Notes under the pieces: generated by a model
What the model saw: the letters and a program-made list of their open reading frames with translations, nothing else
What the model was told of the DNA's origin: nothing
Database searches by the model: none
Part shown: in pieces, positions 44,709 through 56,846 of the stretch
How positions within the stretch are numbered: position 1 is the first letter of the stretch
Layout of the letters: each line of letters starts with the position of its first letter
Program-made: the position numbers and the translations under genes
Assembly (NCBI GenBank): GCA_024305745.1
Contig: JAHRBS010000006.1
Coordinates: 1,056,501 to 1,120,500 of the forward strand
Direction: 5' to 3'
Origin: Polyporus tsugae
Lineage: Eukaryota; Basidiomycota; Agaricomycetes; Polyporales; Polyporaceae
DNA: 64,000 bases

Positions 44709-46722
44709 TCACCACTTTGTGTCCGTCAGCGGCTCCCGGTCCAGACAAATGCTGAATTCCCAGTCTCCCGTCCTCTTCGCCCACCGATACATCTTCAGCC
44801 CACCGTACCCGCCCCGCGAGCCCTGCATCTCGTCGTAGAACTCTCGGAATAGCGACGGGTCCTGCGCGCGGAACCACCACAGCTGGAACGACCGCTTGCG
44901 GTCGTACAGCATCATGTGCTGGGGCGTCGCCGACCCGACCCCGACCTGCATCTTGATGAGGAAGAGGTTATCGCCGTGGTCGTTCGGCGGCGCCTGGCTG
45001 TCGTCGGGCTGGTACGTCTGGCTCGCGCGCTCCTGGAAGCCCATCGCGCCGCTGCTGAACTTGTTGAGGAGCGCCATGTGGCCGCCTTCCATCCCGGGGA
45101 GGGTCGAGCGTGTCTTGATCGTGCACCAGCGGCCGCCCTTGAGCGAACGGCATGCCGCTTTGTGCTGAGGCCAATCGGCGCGCTGGCAGGCTGGTTGGGG
45201 CGTTGAAATGAGTTCATGCGTCCGACAAACGGAAGTATACACGGGAACGGTCTCAATCGGAGCCAAGGGACGCATGCCTTGGAAGTGGAACTCGTCCGGG
45301 ACACCGGAGTTCCATCACTCCGTCGGCATCGGTGTTCATGCTCCTGACTAGAGCGCGTCATGCCCCGCCTTGCCGACTCTGGTGGTGGAAGACTCAGAGC
45401 CACCGACCATGGAGGCGAGGCGGGCGACTGTTCAGTCACTCCGTGTCGCGACTGTCGATCTTTGCCACCTGGCAACGATACCCAGTGGTTATAGCTCACC
45501 GCAGTTCATTTAACGTCGAAGAAGGTTGTATGAATTGGGTGACACACATGGAGAGAAAGAGAATAATGATTGCGCAGAGATAGAGAAGGAAAGGAAGGTT
45601 GGCACTCACCTGAACCACAGTATGACGCGGACTGACATTGCGAGCACCGGCTGGCGGTGCGCTTCCCGCAGACGACACATCCGACGTTGCTGTTCAGCTT
45701 CGCAAGTGGGCCATACTCCAATGGGCCGACCGGAAGCAGGACAGACACCTTGTACTCCGTTTCGGTCTGATGCCTGTCGACCTTGTAGTCTTTCGGGACA
45801 AGATGCGTGTTGCCTTTGAGGAGCTTGAGGAAGAGCTTCTGCTCTAGCGGCGTGCTGCTGATATTCACGGCCATGGCACCGTATACGGTGGACATCTCGT
45901 GAGCCCAGGCGAGGCCCTCCATGGCCGTGCTGGTGTTGAACGAGCGGTACAGCAGAACGAACACGGGGATCTTTTCGTTCAACTCGAGGACCCCTAATAT
46001 CTGCAGAACGTATTGAGTGTCCAGGCGCTGAAGAGGAAGAATGCATGGGAAGGATAGAGTCATCACCAGAATAGTCAAACCTTGTCCGAAGTATGGGAGC
46101 ATCCTCACGTCCGCCTTCCCCCAAGCGGACCCTCAAGTGACAGGAAACAAATGAATTGGCAGGCACGCACCCGTACGTTAACTGCGAATTTCTCCATGTC
46201 CGGATCCTGCAGCAGCAGCCACTTCCCTCCCTGGTCCGCGAAGTTCGCCAGGCTCAAGACCGTCTGCCGCAAGTCCATGAACGGGTCGACGTGGATGGCG
46301 GGCGTCGTCATGTCCGCCCCGCGCAACGGATCGACCCCGAACTGCTCCCGGAACTGGTTCATGCGAGCTTGGGCTTCTTGTCGGAAGCTGTTGATGCGGG
46401 CTTCATGAAGGTTGCCCCTCTGGCACGCGTCCATGAGCTTGCTGGTGAAGCCTGAGGATGCTTGAGACTGGGTCGACTGCGCAACAGCACCGGGCGTGGA
46501 GGTCGGCACCTGGACTTGCATCACCTCCGGGGAGGCGAGTTCCCATGGCGGAAGGGCGTTGAGGTCGGGGAGAGGGTCGAGGTGGTCCTTGTACTGGCAG
46601 AAGTTGAGAGCGTCTCGAAGGCGCTTTTCCACCGCTTCGTCCGGGAGTTTCGTGTCCGGCGGGAGTTCGACGCCCATTGATTCCAGTACCCGCAATTGCT
46701 CAGCCCGGGTGAAAGGTTCCAT
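44709..46722 (-). CDS. MYND zinc-finger protein
   Basis: The start at 46722 gives MEPFTRAEQLRVLESMGVEL. The N-terminal half is helical and hydrophilic (KLMDACQRGNLHEARINSFR, DPFMDLRQTVLSLANFADQG). After introns comes LAWAHEMSTVYGAMAVNISS. A MYND finger follows: CVVCGKRTASRCSQCQSASY with CG, then after an intron CQRADWPQHKAACRSL, which supplies the full C/C/C/C..C..H..C ligand set. A C-terminal globular part has HMMLYDRKRSFQLWWFRAQD and ends LTDTKW at 44709. MYND fingers bind proline-containing peptides. No SET domain is present, so it is not a SMYD methyltransferase. The function beyond protein binding is unknown. Confidence 0.8.
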
Positions 46723-46862
46723 GACAATTCGGGGTGAGCGACTAGTTCCGGGAGGGGAGAGTGGGATGTAGCAAGAGCCTGAGCCCCAAAATCAAGAAAA
46801 AAGGGATGAAGGAAATCACTGGCGAATGAGTCATACAAACATTCTTCACACCACTATTCATC

Positions 46863-46944
46863 GGCCGGCTGGCCTAATGGTTAAGGCGTCAGTTTCCGGC
46901 TGCGGATTAGCTGAAGATTCTGGGTTCGACTCCCAGGTTGGTCG
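46863..46944 (+). tRNA. tRNA-Arg (CCG) with about 9-nt intron
   Basis: Acceptor GGCCGGC pairs with GTTGGTC (with G-T pairs), discriminator G. The D arm is GGCCTAATGGTTAAGGC. The anticodon stem TCAGT/GCTGA flanks TTCCGG-[ctgcggatt]-A, placing CCG as anticodon. The T arm CTGGG-TTCGACT-CCCAG is perfect. A T run follows at 46946-46950. Confidence 0.88.
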
Positions 46945-46945
46945 C

Positions 46946-46950
46946 TTTTT
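46946..46950 (+). terminator. Pol III terminator of tRNA-Arg
   Basis: Five T residues one base after the acceptor end. Confidence 0.75.
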
Positions 46951-47203
46951 GGTTCAGAAAGAGTGCAATCGATCATCATTGAGATCGTGACGTTTGGCGA
47001 AACTCTTCATCAGCTTACCCAGCGCGAGCAAGTCTCGTTAATCTATCGTGATGTGTTCTTCCTTCATTTGTTTGCCTGGTCCACTTTTGTTATTGCGAAA
47101 GACGGTCAACTGTGACTGCCATCCCTTCTCAACAAGGCCATATGAGAGTGACGTCCAAAGTCGCGTGTCCAACGCCCACTACATAGGAACCATGACATAG
47201 TCG

Positions 47204-47799
47204 TCACATGTAAGCCACGAGGGTAACGGGGAAGTCGGTCGAGAAGGCATTGCCGCTGGGGCCATTCTCCAGAACTCCCAAAGCTGCGAGAGGAAAGGAA
47301 CGGCGTTAGCAAGCACAAATCACAATCACTGCGCCTCCGGAGGAGTCGGGAGTACGCACTGTAGTCGCCCTCCGCGAACTCGCTGGCGTCGACTGCCAGC
47401 CTGAGAGTTGCGGTGGGTCGTCGTCGTCCGAGAACTTGGGATAGGGGAAAGCCTTATTAATGGTGGAGTTGGCGAGCGAGACGATGAGGATGAACTCGAA
47501 GCGGGGGTTCGTCTCCGTCCGGTCCTGAAAGGAGGGAGGGGGTTTCGATGAGCGTTGAACTGAGAGCTGAAGCGGATTGTTGAGCGGATTCACGGGGTTT
47601 ACGTACTTGAAGTCGATGGATGCGTCAATGGTCTCATCGGGGGTGGGGGAGATGACCGTGGGGGTCGCTATATATACACACACATCGTTAGAATGGGGAA
47701 GGGGTACGAGAGCGGTTGGTAAGGAGGGCTCACCGGCCTGGGCGGAACTGAACGCAGTGGCGGCAGCAGCGGCTGAGTGAGGATAGAGAAGCGCATCAT
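47204..47799 (-). pseudogene. Small secreted protein, frame-broken member of the 60/62-kb family
   Basis: Exons can be followed by homology. MMRFSILT opens a signal peptide at 47799, but its hydrophobic part and cleavage region (SAAAAATAFSSAQA) lie in a different frame. Exon 2 (about 47670-47608) reads ATPTVISPTPDETIDASIDF. Exon 3 starts FEFILIVSLANSTINKAFPY and PKFSDDDD. The frame that continues the homology (RLAVDASEFAEGDY) is again shifted by one base in the GAC repeat near 47430. The last exon reads GVLENGPSGNAF then FPVTLVAYM, ending at 47204. Two breaks of the same sign suggest either a pseudogene or two single-base losses in the assembly. Its relatives at 60281 and 62497 are intact. 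Confidence 0.6.
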
Positions 47800-49892
47800 G
47801 TGTCGTCAAAGAATAAGTTGAAGTTAAAATTGAAGGACCGTTGAATGTACAAGACGGAGGCCTCCTATTGTACGTACGCCGAGAAAGGAGCCCGTTAAGT
47901 AGGACTGGACAGCCTCGTGGCATCCGACGTCCGCCTGTGAATGCGACCTTCTGTATTCACCATGCCGACGACAACGACGAAGGTGATACAGACAAGCTGT
48001 CCATCAGGTCTTGTCTCTCATCATGATAACTTGGCAATGTCGACACCTTTGCCGATTTTGACGTCGGACGCTCCTTGTGAGATCAAACATCTGCGGATCG
48101 ACTGAAATTGCACCTCTTCAAGATACCGTAGTTGGAGGCCTCTTGAGTAAAGTCGGAGAATCACGGGCTCGTCCATGAACGCGTTCAGCGGACCTATTAA
48201 AACATATCACATGGATCAATGCTCGCACTTACCACAGAGAAAAAAAATGGCGCCAGCATCGGAGGTCTTGGACGTCAGACGTCATCAACTGCAAAGGTCG
48301 GAGGAATTTGACGACATGGGGCTGATGGCCAAGACGCAGCCGCGAAGTGAGCAGGATGATGGCCGCAACACAGCCATGCTTCCACGACAGCAGTACGATG
48401 TTGTGGTCCCCGACCTGTGCGAACCAAGGGTCCCCTGCGGCAAAGCAGAATGATGCAGTGAGGGTTGCATAGCACCACTGTGAAGGGCAAGTCAAACGTT
48501 CGTTAGCTCAGACAGGCGTTAGCGCTTCGGGAGAGAGGAAGAAGGTACCGGCAGGTGAAAAGAAGGACTGACTGCGGCAGCGTCCGAGAGGCTACACACT
48601 GCCGGAACACGCGCAGACAAGGATTACTAGAGTCGACCGCCTCACCATAGCGACTTTCAGAGAGATCATTGACCCTGCCTCTCCAATGGCAGCAGCTCGG
48701 GCCATTCATGTCAGATATTCTGACAGGGTTACGTGGTACGCATACAAGTAAATTGAACCGTTGTAACCTGGGCAGTAAGTACATGGCAGGATATATGCTG
48801 TAGTCAGACACCGTTTGTTGCTATCGAAAGGAATGACAGACCTGGTCAATGGTTTCTGTCAACATGCGCTTAACTGGACACAGAGATGTGAACACGTAAA
48901 CGTTGGTGCAATCGGCGGATCAAGACGACCTGTTGGGGCCGAGCGAGCTTGAAGTTGATGCACGTATAACTTGAACGTCTGGGACGGGTATAGCAATAAA
49001 ATAAGAAGACACGCCAAAGCCCACATCAATTAATAGAAAGGCACGAACCAGGCAGGTCGGTCCACATGCTATGCGACACGGTGCGATTCTTCCATGGATT
49101 AGGACAGCGAGAAACCTGATTCCCTGCCATGCGCATATCATGTTTGGCACAGGCACAATGTTACGATCAGGCCTGAGGAGAACGCTCTTCGAGTCACGAC
49201 ACTGAGACAGATTTGTCGCCTCTGAACTCGGGAAGTAGGAACGCCGAACATTCAATGTCATGGCCAATCCGAGCGTTCCGATGTGCGAGAGACCAAGGCA
49301 TACTGACTAGGACGCTCTGGCACCCCTTCTGAGAGCGTTCAGTGTCCAAAAATTTACGCGTAGGCACGGTATGTTGATTATCCTGTGCGCATAGTTTGAC
49401 ATAAGTCCCAGTATGGAACAGAACAAGAGGGTTCTGACGTACCGACATGAACAATCTACCGCAGTGCGTGGCCAAACGCCTATCGCGAATGCATAGGGTT
49501 ACGGAAGTGTTCCACACGGAAAGAGCACCCTGACTCCTAACTATTGAAGTGGCGGGGGATGATTCGCAGCTCACTGCAGGGCGGGCAGTGCACCACAGCC
49601 TTTCGAAGTAGTTGCCGTGGGCGGTGGGGCTGAAGACGACGTCAAACCTGCCTCCAAAGGCGGTTGGCCGCGATCGTATTCCGGAGCACGCCCCTCGAGC
49701 GTGGTAGAATGGAAGAGAGGGGGTCGAATGGTATATAAGCGTTTTGCCGGAGTCGCGAACGTGTGTTTTGAACCTTCGTTCTTGACCCTACCTTGAGCCA
49801 CACTTCTTGCTTCTCCTACCCGTCTTTACGATCGAGGACTCTTTATCGGCATAAGCCAAGCATAAGCACCTCCAACTAGGATTTGGGTCTGG
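47800..49892. other. Gene-poor interval upstream of the protein kinase
   Basis: About 2.1 kb. The longest frames are an 88-codon minus-strand one at 48229-48495 (hydrophobic, with AIILLTSRLRLGHQPHVVKF) and two further left and right of it. None has a recognisable domain or a convincing exon partner. A kinase TATA box (tatataa) is at 49732-49738. Confidence 0.4.
49732..49738 (+). promoter_or_regulatory. TATA box of the protein kinase gene
   Basis: TATATAA, 155 bp upstream of the ATG at 49893. Confidence 0.5.
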
Positions 49893-52273
49893 ATGGGTAC
49901 GCAACAGAGCCGGTCTCTCCATGGCCTTCGTCCGCACCACCACAAGGAGAAGCGGTCAGGGCAGTCAGGGCAGTCTTCAGAAGGAGGGGAGAGCAAGGAT
50001 GGTGGCCATCGATATGGGACACATCAGACACAGAAGCAGGTCGAGACAGAGAAGTCCAGAGTCGCAGCGTCGGACACTTTGTCCTCCGGGGCGTCCTCGA
50101 CTCGGCCTGCACCGGCACATGCAGCGCCTCCCCCGGTCTACTCACAGCCAATTCCGCACGGCCTCGCCGGTGGACACCGAGGCAATGTGGGGAGAGCGGA
50201 CGCAGACCGAGAGGACAGCTCCGGGGATGGGCCGGAAGTAGGCAGGGCCGCCGATCGAATGGATGTGAGTAGCTTGATCAGGGTGCTATATCTAACCCTA
50301 ATAGTAATTATAACTAACAGCCACTGCTCTGCGTCTCCCCCTTCCTCCTCCTCACTATCGTCCATCTATCGCTCCCCTCACCCCCTTCTGCCCCCCTGTA
50401 GCTCTTCTCTCGCAAAGACCATCGAGGAATGGCCCCTGCAACCGTCCCCTGTCAGGTCAGGCTGCATTCACTGCGTCCGTTCGACCCCCGGCGACTGATA
50501 TGAGTCTCTGCGCGATTCCAGTACCGGACGGGCAAGACCCTCGGAAGTGGCACGTACGCCATCGTGAAGGAGGCTGTACACATCAAGACCGGCAAGTACT
50601 ATGCGTGCAAAGTCATCAACAAGAAGCTCATGGAGGGAAGGGAGTACATGGTCAGTACTTCTTCCACCCCCTGAAGCACGACGAGCGTAGATGCCCGTCC
50701 TCCTTGGAGATCATACGATCGTCGTCTCTCCCTCGCGCACTATTGCGAACCGCGCATCTCACACGGTTTTGCCCATCTGTAGGTACGGAACGAGATCGCA
50801 GTCCTCAAGAAGGTGTCCAAGGGTTACCGTAACATCGTTACTCTTCACGACTACTTCGAGGTACGTCCCCATGTCACATCCACCCGGATAATGGCCAAAT
50901 CGAATTCGCAATCATCTAGACGTCGCACAACCTCTACCTCTGCTTCGACCTCTGCACGGGCGGTGAGCTCTTCGACCGCATATGCGCAAAGGGCAACTAC
51001 TACGAAGAGTGCGTCTTCTCGTCCTCGTTGCGACTACGCCCAACTAATTTGGAACACAGGGATGCCGCTGCGCTAATCCGGACGATCATGGGCGCGGTCA
51101 AGTACATTCACGAGTGTGGCATCGTCCACCGAGGTGCGTACGCCCGCAGCTCCACACCCCGCACAAAGCTAATCTCCGGAGCAGATCTCAAGCCCGAGAA
51201 CCTCCTGTTCCGAACCAAGGACGAGGAAGCGGACATTATGATCGCCGACTTTGGTCTGAGTCGCGTCATGGACGACGAGAAGTTCCACCTCTTGACGGAG
51301 ATCTGCGGAACGCCCGGCGTACGTCCCAGTCCTATCGCGAATCTGCTTACCGTCGGATACTGATTGCCTGGTCCGCAGTACATGGCCCCGGAGATCTTCA
51401 AGAAGAGTAAGCATTGCGCGTATTGCATGTGCGTAGTCGACATGCTAACGTTATCCTGCAGCCGGTCATGGAAAGCCCGTCGATGTTTGGGCTATGGGTG
51501 TCATCACGTACTTCTTGCTTTGTGGTAAAGCCGCATCTTTCTATTCTTCTTCTGCGTTCTAACATGTCGGTGTGTAGGATACACTCCATTCGATCGCGAT
51601 ACCCAACAACAAGAGATGGAGGCCATCATCGCTGGTGACTACCGCTTCGAGCCTGGTACGTCTACATCTAGTGTCCTCACTAGCTTTTGTGTTATCTGAC
51701 GATTCTCCATTATCACCCTTTATTTCTACACTGTGTCACAGAGGAGTACTGGGCCAACGTTTCGGAGACCGCGCGCGACTTCGTCACCGAGTGTTTGACG
51801 ATCGACCCTGCGTCGCGCCCAACCGCGTCCGAGGCGCTCAAGCACAAATGGCTCGCGTCCGAGCAGCCGCACTTTGTGCAGAGTCCGACCGGCGGGCCGA
51901 CGAACCTGCTGCCCCAGATCCAGAAGGCGTTCGACGCGAGGAAGACGTTCCGCAAGGCAGTGTTCTCGATGATCGCGACGAAGCGGATGTCGACGCTCGC
52001 AGGCCTGTCACCGACGGCGCAGACGTTCGGTCAGAACATCGCGCAGCTCAAGGAGGAGTCGGAGAAGGAGGTCATCGACGGGGTGCGTGCTCTTTTTTCG
52101 CGCGCCGCTTGCCTCTAATTGTGGAAGTCACATAGGACCGCAGCGTGACACACTACGGCGGACAGAGTTCCGAGCACGAGCGCGAAGAGCTCAAAAAGCA
52201 GGACGACGTCTCGGAGTCCGAGGCGCAGGGCCAGACCGCGCTCGTGAACAAGCTAGACCAACTGTCCGTATGA
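49893..52273 (+). CDS. Calcium/calmodulin-dependent protein kinase (CaMK family)
   Basis: This is a Ser/Thr kinase of CaMK type. It begins [20 protein letters not shown]; Gly2 with a Ser at position 6 is compatible with N-myristoylation. A disordered extension of about 120 residues follows. Kinase landmarks are [20 protein letters not shown] (glycine loop), [18 protein letters not shown] (VAIK-type Lys), [27 protein letters not shown] joined over an intron to [10 protein letters not shown] (catalytic loop), [20 protein letters not shown] (DFG), [16 protein letters not shown] (APE), then [20 protein letters not shown]. After subdomain XI come [20 protein letters not shown] and a C-terminal hydrophilic tail ending VNKLDQLSV at 52273. 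The segment after the kinase core is where CaM kinases carry autoinhibitory and calmodulin-binding helices. Confidence 0.92.
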
Positions 52274-53251
52274 GCATTGAGCTCTGCTGTTCTCATTCCT
52301 CGGCTCTGCGGCGCGTCGACGTATGATATCGCACAAAGTTATACACGGGGGTAGGGATAGGGTAATTGGGTTCGGTCGCGCTGGAAAGAAGTCATGATGT
52401 TCTAATGTGTTCTTGTGTACGTACCTACTTTTCCCATTGTATGATCACTATATCGCTATCCTTTAAGTGTCGTCACATTTGATGGATATCGTTTATGGCA
52501 CCCGAATGGTTATCTATGGTTCTATCGTCGTAAGTATTCATGAAGAGATGAATTCGAACAGTTGTCGTGTTTTTATGTCATCCTTCCGCGTTGAAGGGTG
52601 ATGCGGATTGTCGGACCGCGATCCGTCATGACCGCATGCTGTCACTCACTGGCAGTGGCACCTCCAGACTCCTTACCGCGACCACGGTGACCTTGAACTC
52701 TGTCCAGAGCCTAGACTGTCCCATTGGCAAAATGTGGTCCAAGCTCTAGATCTGTTGTCGTTGTGTAGCCCTTCTGCGAACTGCCAAGTAACCAGCCGCT
52801 CTGACCGTTTGAGGAAGTCGACATCATGCATCCTGGGCCAGCCACGTTCGCCAACACCGCGCTCTGATGGCCGTGGCTTTCGACCTGCCCAAGTCCTCAC
52901 ATGGCCTAGCGTTGGACTAGAGGTTCGTCGTACGGTTACCCATCGATGAGCCTTGTGGCCTTTCCTTCTTAAAAACTTTCTAGCCATCATGTGAACTGTC
53001 CATCACGACGCTGCAAGTACGCTTCGCCTGGTGGGTACCGCGTGCGACGGTGAGTATTCGACTGTTCCCGAACACGCTCATACCAAAGGTTTCAGTTCGG
53101 GAAGCGGCGGCACGCATGAACCGAGTGTCCATGCATATGACCGCACCGCGGATTTTCAGTATAAAAGTCCTAAGACGAGGATGGGAGGAAGTCCAGTGAC
53201 GGACGTTCGCCCACACTGACCCACCGGTACCAACCCCGCCTGCTCTCCGCC
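52274..53251. other. Interval with decayed copy of the orphan membrane-protein fragment
   Basis: About 1 kb. From about 52790 to the EEP promoter it aligns with the sequence upstream of EEP copy 1: cgctctgatggccgtg (about 52859) against the MGVDLAK start region, then tcctcacatggcctagcgtt and ccatcacgacgctgcaagta. The open frame is destroyed here. No other gene is seen. Confidence 0.55.
53160..53165 (+). promoter_or_regulatory. TATA box, EEP copy 2
   Basis: TATAAA 87 bp before the ATG, in the same context as in copy 1 (catgcatatgaccgcaccgc just upstream). Confidence 0.6.
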
Positions 53252-54599
53252 ATGCTGTCCTTCGCGCCCCTCCTCGGTCTCCTGTCCGTCGCGCTGACCC
53301 TCGGTCCCCAAGGTGTCGCCATGGCACAAAGCTTGCGCATCTCTAGCTACAACCTGCGCTATGACTCCAAGCCGAACAACATCACCGTGAACGAGACCCT
53401 CAGCTCGCTCCCGGACCCTCTCACGCCGCCGACGTACTATGGCGACAAGGGGGAGCAGCCGTGGAGCACGCGCCGGGTGAAAGTGTACCAGAACCTCAAC
53501 CAGGAGGGCGTCGTCCTCGCCGGTGCGTCCTCGCCTTGAACGTCCCGCGTGACCGTGTCGTTAATACTGAGAGTTTTCTTCCAGGCTTTCAGGAAGGCCT
53601 TGTGAGGCAAGTGAACGATCTTGCCACTCTTTTCGGTGATGGCTGGGGTTGGGTGCGTTCTTCATCAACCATTATGATGGCACCTGTGGACGTCGATCTA
53701 ACCCCATATCGTACAGGTTGGTGTCGGTCGTGACGACGGCGTCGCCGCTGGAGAGTTCAGCCCGATCTTCTACAAAAAGTGAGTAGGCCGTAATATACAT
53801 TCGAGCAGCATCGGTAATGGCATATGCACGTTTCTGCAGGTCTGCTATCCAGCTCGTCTCTAACGACTCCTTCTGGCTCTCGTAAGTTCCTTCTTCTTTC
53901 GCGTGGAAATATTGGGACGAAGAGGGCGATGACTTCTGTTAATTTAGGGAGACGCCCTTCGAGCCCTCCCAGTACCCTGGCGCAGACACGAAAAGGATCT
54001 GCACAGCTACCCACCTCATCCTCAAGACCGACCATGGCCGCCCCATCCCCTTCACCTACCTTAACACGCACCTCGACGACCGGTCCGACGCCCAGCGTCG
54101 CCTGTCCGCGTCTCTGATACTCGTCCGTGCCCGCTATGAGGCCTACAAGACCGGCGGCCCCGTCATCGTCACTGGGGACTTCAATAGTCAAGCGACCGGC
54201 GACGACTCTGGCGCATACCAGATCATCACCGGCCAAATTCCGCCCGTGGCAGTCAACGCGACCTTCGCGGCCAAGTTTGCGGTCCCGAACGGCACCCTCG
54301 ATGACTTCAAGACGCTCGACCTGAAGGCAGAGACCCCGCGCGAGTACATCTCGGGCGAGTACGCGACGTTCACCGGCTTCGGGGCCCCCGGCAACGGGTC
54401 GGCGTTCAAGCGCATCGACTTCGTCTACGGGGACAGCACCAAGAGGTGGTGAGTACCTTGCGCTTACGTATGGCTCTCTGGGAGGTGCTGACAAGGGTAC
54501 AGGACCGCGGACGCGTACAGTGTCGGATCGTCCTTGACTGACGACGGTGTCCTCGCGAGCGACCACCGTCCTGTGTTCGCAGACATCACGCTGCTTTAG
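53252..54599 (+). CDS. Secreted endonuclease/exonuclease/phosphatase-family protein, copy 2
   Basis: This is the paralog of 35309-36660. Signal peptide MLSFAPLLGLLSVALTLGPQ precedes LRISSYNLRYDSKPNNITV. The EEP signatures are kept: THLDDRSDAQRR in the middle exon, VIVTGDFNSQATG, and LASDHRPVFADITLL at the end (stop 54597-54599). The final large exon reads VNATFAAKFAVPNGTLDDFK and IDFVYGDSTKRW as in copy 1. Introns sit at the same places. No disabling change is visible, so both copies appear functional. Substrate unknown. Confidence 0.85.
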
Positions 54600-55157
54600 A
54601 CGAATTCCTCATGAGATGCGTGACCTTCCTCCGGATTCCGAGTGCTCCGGCGTCACCTTCGAACGCGGGGTCCCCTCATTATGCGAGCATTGTACCTGAT
54701 CAAGGTGTACAGCATGTAGAACGTACTATGAGGAAAACACGGGTCTCCACGCTCTCTCGTGAACGTGGTCGGCTTTCCAATGCTCTAATCTCTAGTCCCA
54801 TCCCTGAACTCGGCGAGTTTGAACTATAATAAGAGGCCAAACGACGACATTGCCACCGCGACCGCGTCTGGCAAATCGTCGACGGTGAAGCTCAGCTGAT
54901 GCAGCGCGAGTCCTCGAAAATACTGTATTCTACCTTCATGTTCATACCGTATTCTAGACAAGCGTCGCACCCTAGGGTGGTGGCCATCGGTAGCCCACTG
55001 GAATAGGGACGCACAGAGATCCTCGAGCGCAAATCCGTATCATCCAATAAAAATCCTCCTTGCTCTACACTGGTAGATAATCTAAGGCTGAATACATCGA
55101 AGTGAGTTGCGACCCAAAGCTGGGCACCACGGCACAGACACTCACGACTCGTTCCAT
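54600..55157. other. Intergenic region between EEP copy 2 and cytolysin gene 1
   Basis: The first 150 bases are the conserved EEP 3' flank. The rest holds no recognisable feature. Confidence 0.45.
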
Positions 55158-55983
55158 CTAGGCAGGATATTCGTAGTTCTTGTTCACGACCAACTCCATC
55201 CCTGTTATGTCAGCGGAGAAGTTGTGTCTGCTCTCGTTTCCGATCCCGAACCAACCCTTGTGGTCGTAAATGTCCGCAGTAAGCCTGTCATCCACAAACA
55301 AACAACCCATCATCAGCAAACGCTCAGCTCTGACATACACGGCTGAGTCCCCAAAGGAGGAGCCAAAAGCGAGCAACGCCACGCACTTGATCGTCGACAC
55401 GACCGTGTAGAAACTGTCCGGCTGGGCTGGGTCCTGGAGCGCGAACACGATGCGGTACTCCCACGACGAGCCGTGCGCTTCAAACGTGGACGAGCTGAAC
55501 CAGCCGCTGCTCTCCGCCTGGCCGACGTACTTGAACGCCGCGTGGATCTGCGCGCGGAGCCCCTCGGTGTTCGTGCCCTGGAGCGAGAACGTGTCGTAGA
55601 GGAACTGCGCGATCTTGCCCGCCATGTCCTCGACGGACCCGGTGTGGTTCGCGATCGACGTCGACTCGAGCTTCACGAAGGCGAGGCCCGGCTGCGGGTG
55701 CGCGACGATGGCGTCCTTGAAGGCGTCCCAGTTCAGCCCGGTGATCCCCTGGGTTTCGCCGAAGAGGACGTATGTGTTGGAGAGCTTCATGACCCTGACC
55801 GCGGCGGGGAGGAGCTCTCTGGGCAGCTTGAAGAACTGGTCGAAGGCTGCGGGAGGGATTAGGACGAGCACTAGTTTGAGGCGAGGGGGCTAAGCTTACC
55901 GCTGGCACGGTCAAAGAAAGGCGCGTGGTTAGCGACAAGACTAGATTTTGTTTACGCTGTTGTACTTACGGCTTCTCAGACAT
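55158..55983 (-). CDS. Cyt-like cytolysin (delta-endotoxin CytB fold), gene 1
   Basis: It resembles the Bac_thur_toxin (PF01338) family found in some mushrooms, of which volvatoxin A2 is the known basidiomycete example. These are single-domain alpha/beta proteins that insert into membranes. The main exon shows FKLPRELLPAAVRV, the family block SNTYVLFGETQG, KIAQFLYDTFSLQG, SSWEYRIVFALQD and SFYTVVSTIK; the last exon has HNFSADITGMELVV. The first exon is only a few codons from the ATG at 55983, followed by a very short second exon near 55895. No signal peptide is seen, as usual for these proteins. TATA (tatata) lies at 56071-56076, 88 bp upstream. A defensive role is an inference. Confidence 0.8.
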
Positions 55984-56846
55984 GGCAAGGATGAATAGGT
56001 ATCAAGGGTTGAGGATGAGCTAGTGAAGAGAGGGGTTTGATGGACGTCGCTGAGCCAAAGGCACGTCGCTTATATACCTACTAAGAGCGCAAGCTACTCT
56101 CGACAAAGTAGAAGGTACGAGGGTTCCGCCCAATCAATGTGCGGACACAACTGAACTTCGTCTGACTGTGATAGACATCGGGGTTTCGTGCACCGGGCGG
56201 CCTCGTACCTGTTTCCCAAAGTCCGATATGTGTCGTTCGTGCACCATGAGACTGGTGGCAGACACCAAGTGATTACGGACGTAAACGGCCTGTGGTATCG
56301 AAGGCCTAGTCACGGTCCCCGGCAATACAAACAGAGGTCGGACTGACAGCTGTCCGCCATCGGTTCAGTGGTTCCATCAGCTGAAGGCAGGTAAAAGACG
56401 CACAACCCGCCCTGGCCGGGACATCGTCACCCCGTCCTCTTGGTGCCTTGTATCGCTGACATCTAATGTCCGGAACAACTGTATGCAGAAGGTTCAAGGA
56501 CCCGCTCGAGAGCTGTCCGCCACATTATCCGAAGTGTAAACTTCACGTACAAGTCGTACTCCTCGAGTCACGACTGTCAATAACTCAAGGGACAGGCACC
56601 GATGGTGGGGGTGAAGTGGACGGACGGAAACCCGGTAGATATGTCTCCGGGGCACCGTGTGAGGGGTCAAAGCGTTCATGCCGTGAAGAGGCAAATGAGA
56701 GCAGCGCAAGCCGTCTGGAGTACGTGCTATAGGTTTCATCAAGCGAAACCAAGTGTACCATAAGTACTTCGGTGTTTCGTTCCCCACACCAAAGGCTTGC
56801 ACTCCACCTCAACCTCCTGCTTCTCACATCGCACCGAATACCTCAG
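55984..56846. promoter_or_regulatory. Divergent promoter region of the cytolysin gene pair
   Basis: 863 bp between two divergent start codons. The left gene has a TATA at 56071-56076. No comparable TATA is clear for the right gene. No other gene is seen inside; open frames here are short and overlap on both strands. Confidence 0.55.

Larger units (their letters stand above)
52790..54760 (+). repeat. Inverted segmental duplication, copy 2
   Basis: Counterpart of 35150-37210 in opposite orientation, about 16 kb apart. It contains a remnant of the upstream gene, the promoter, the EEP gene and about 150 bases of 3' flank (gcatgtagaacgtactatga at about 54712). Confidence 0.75.
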
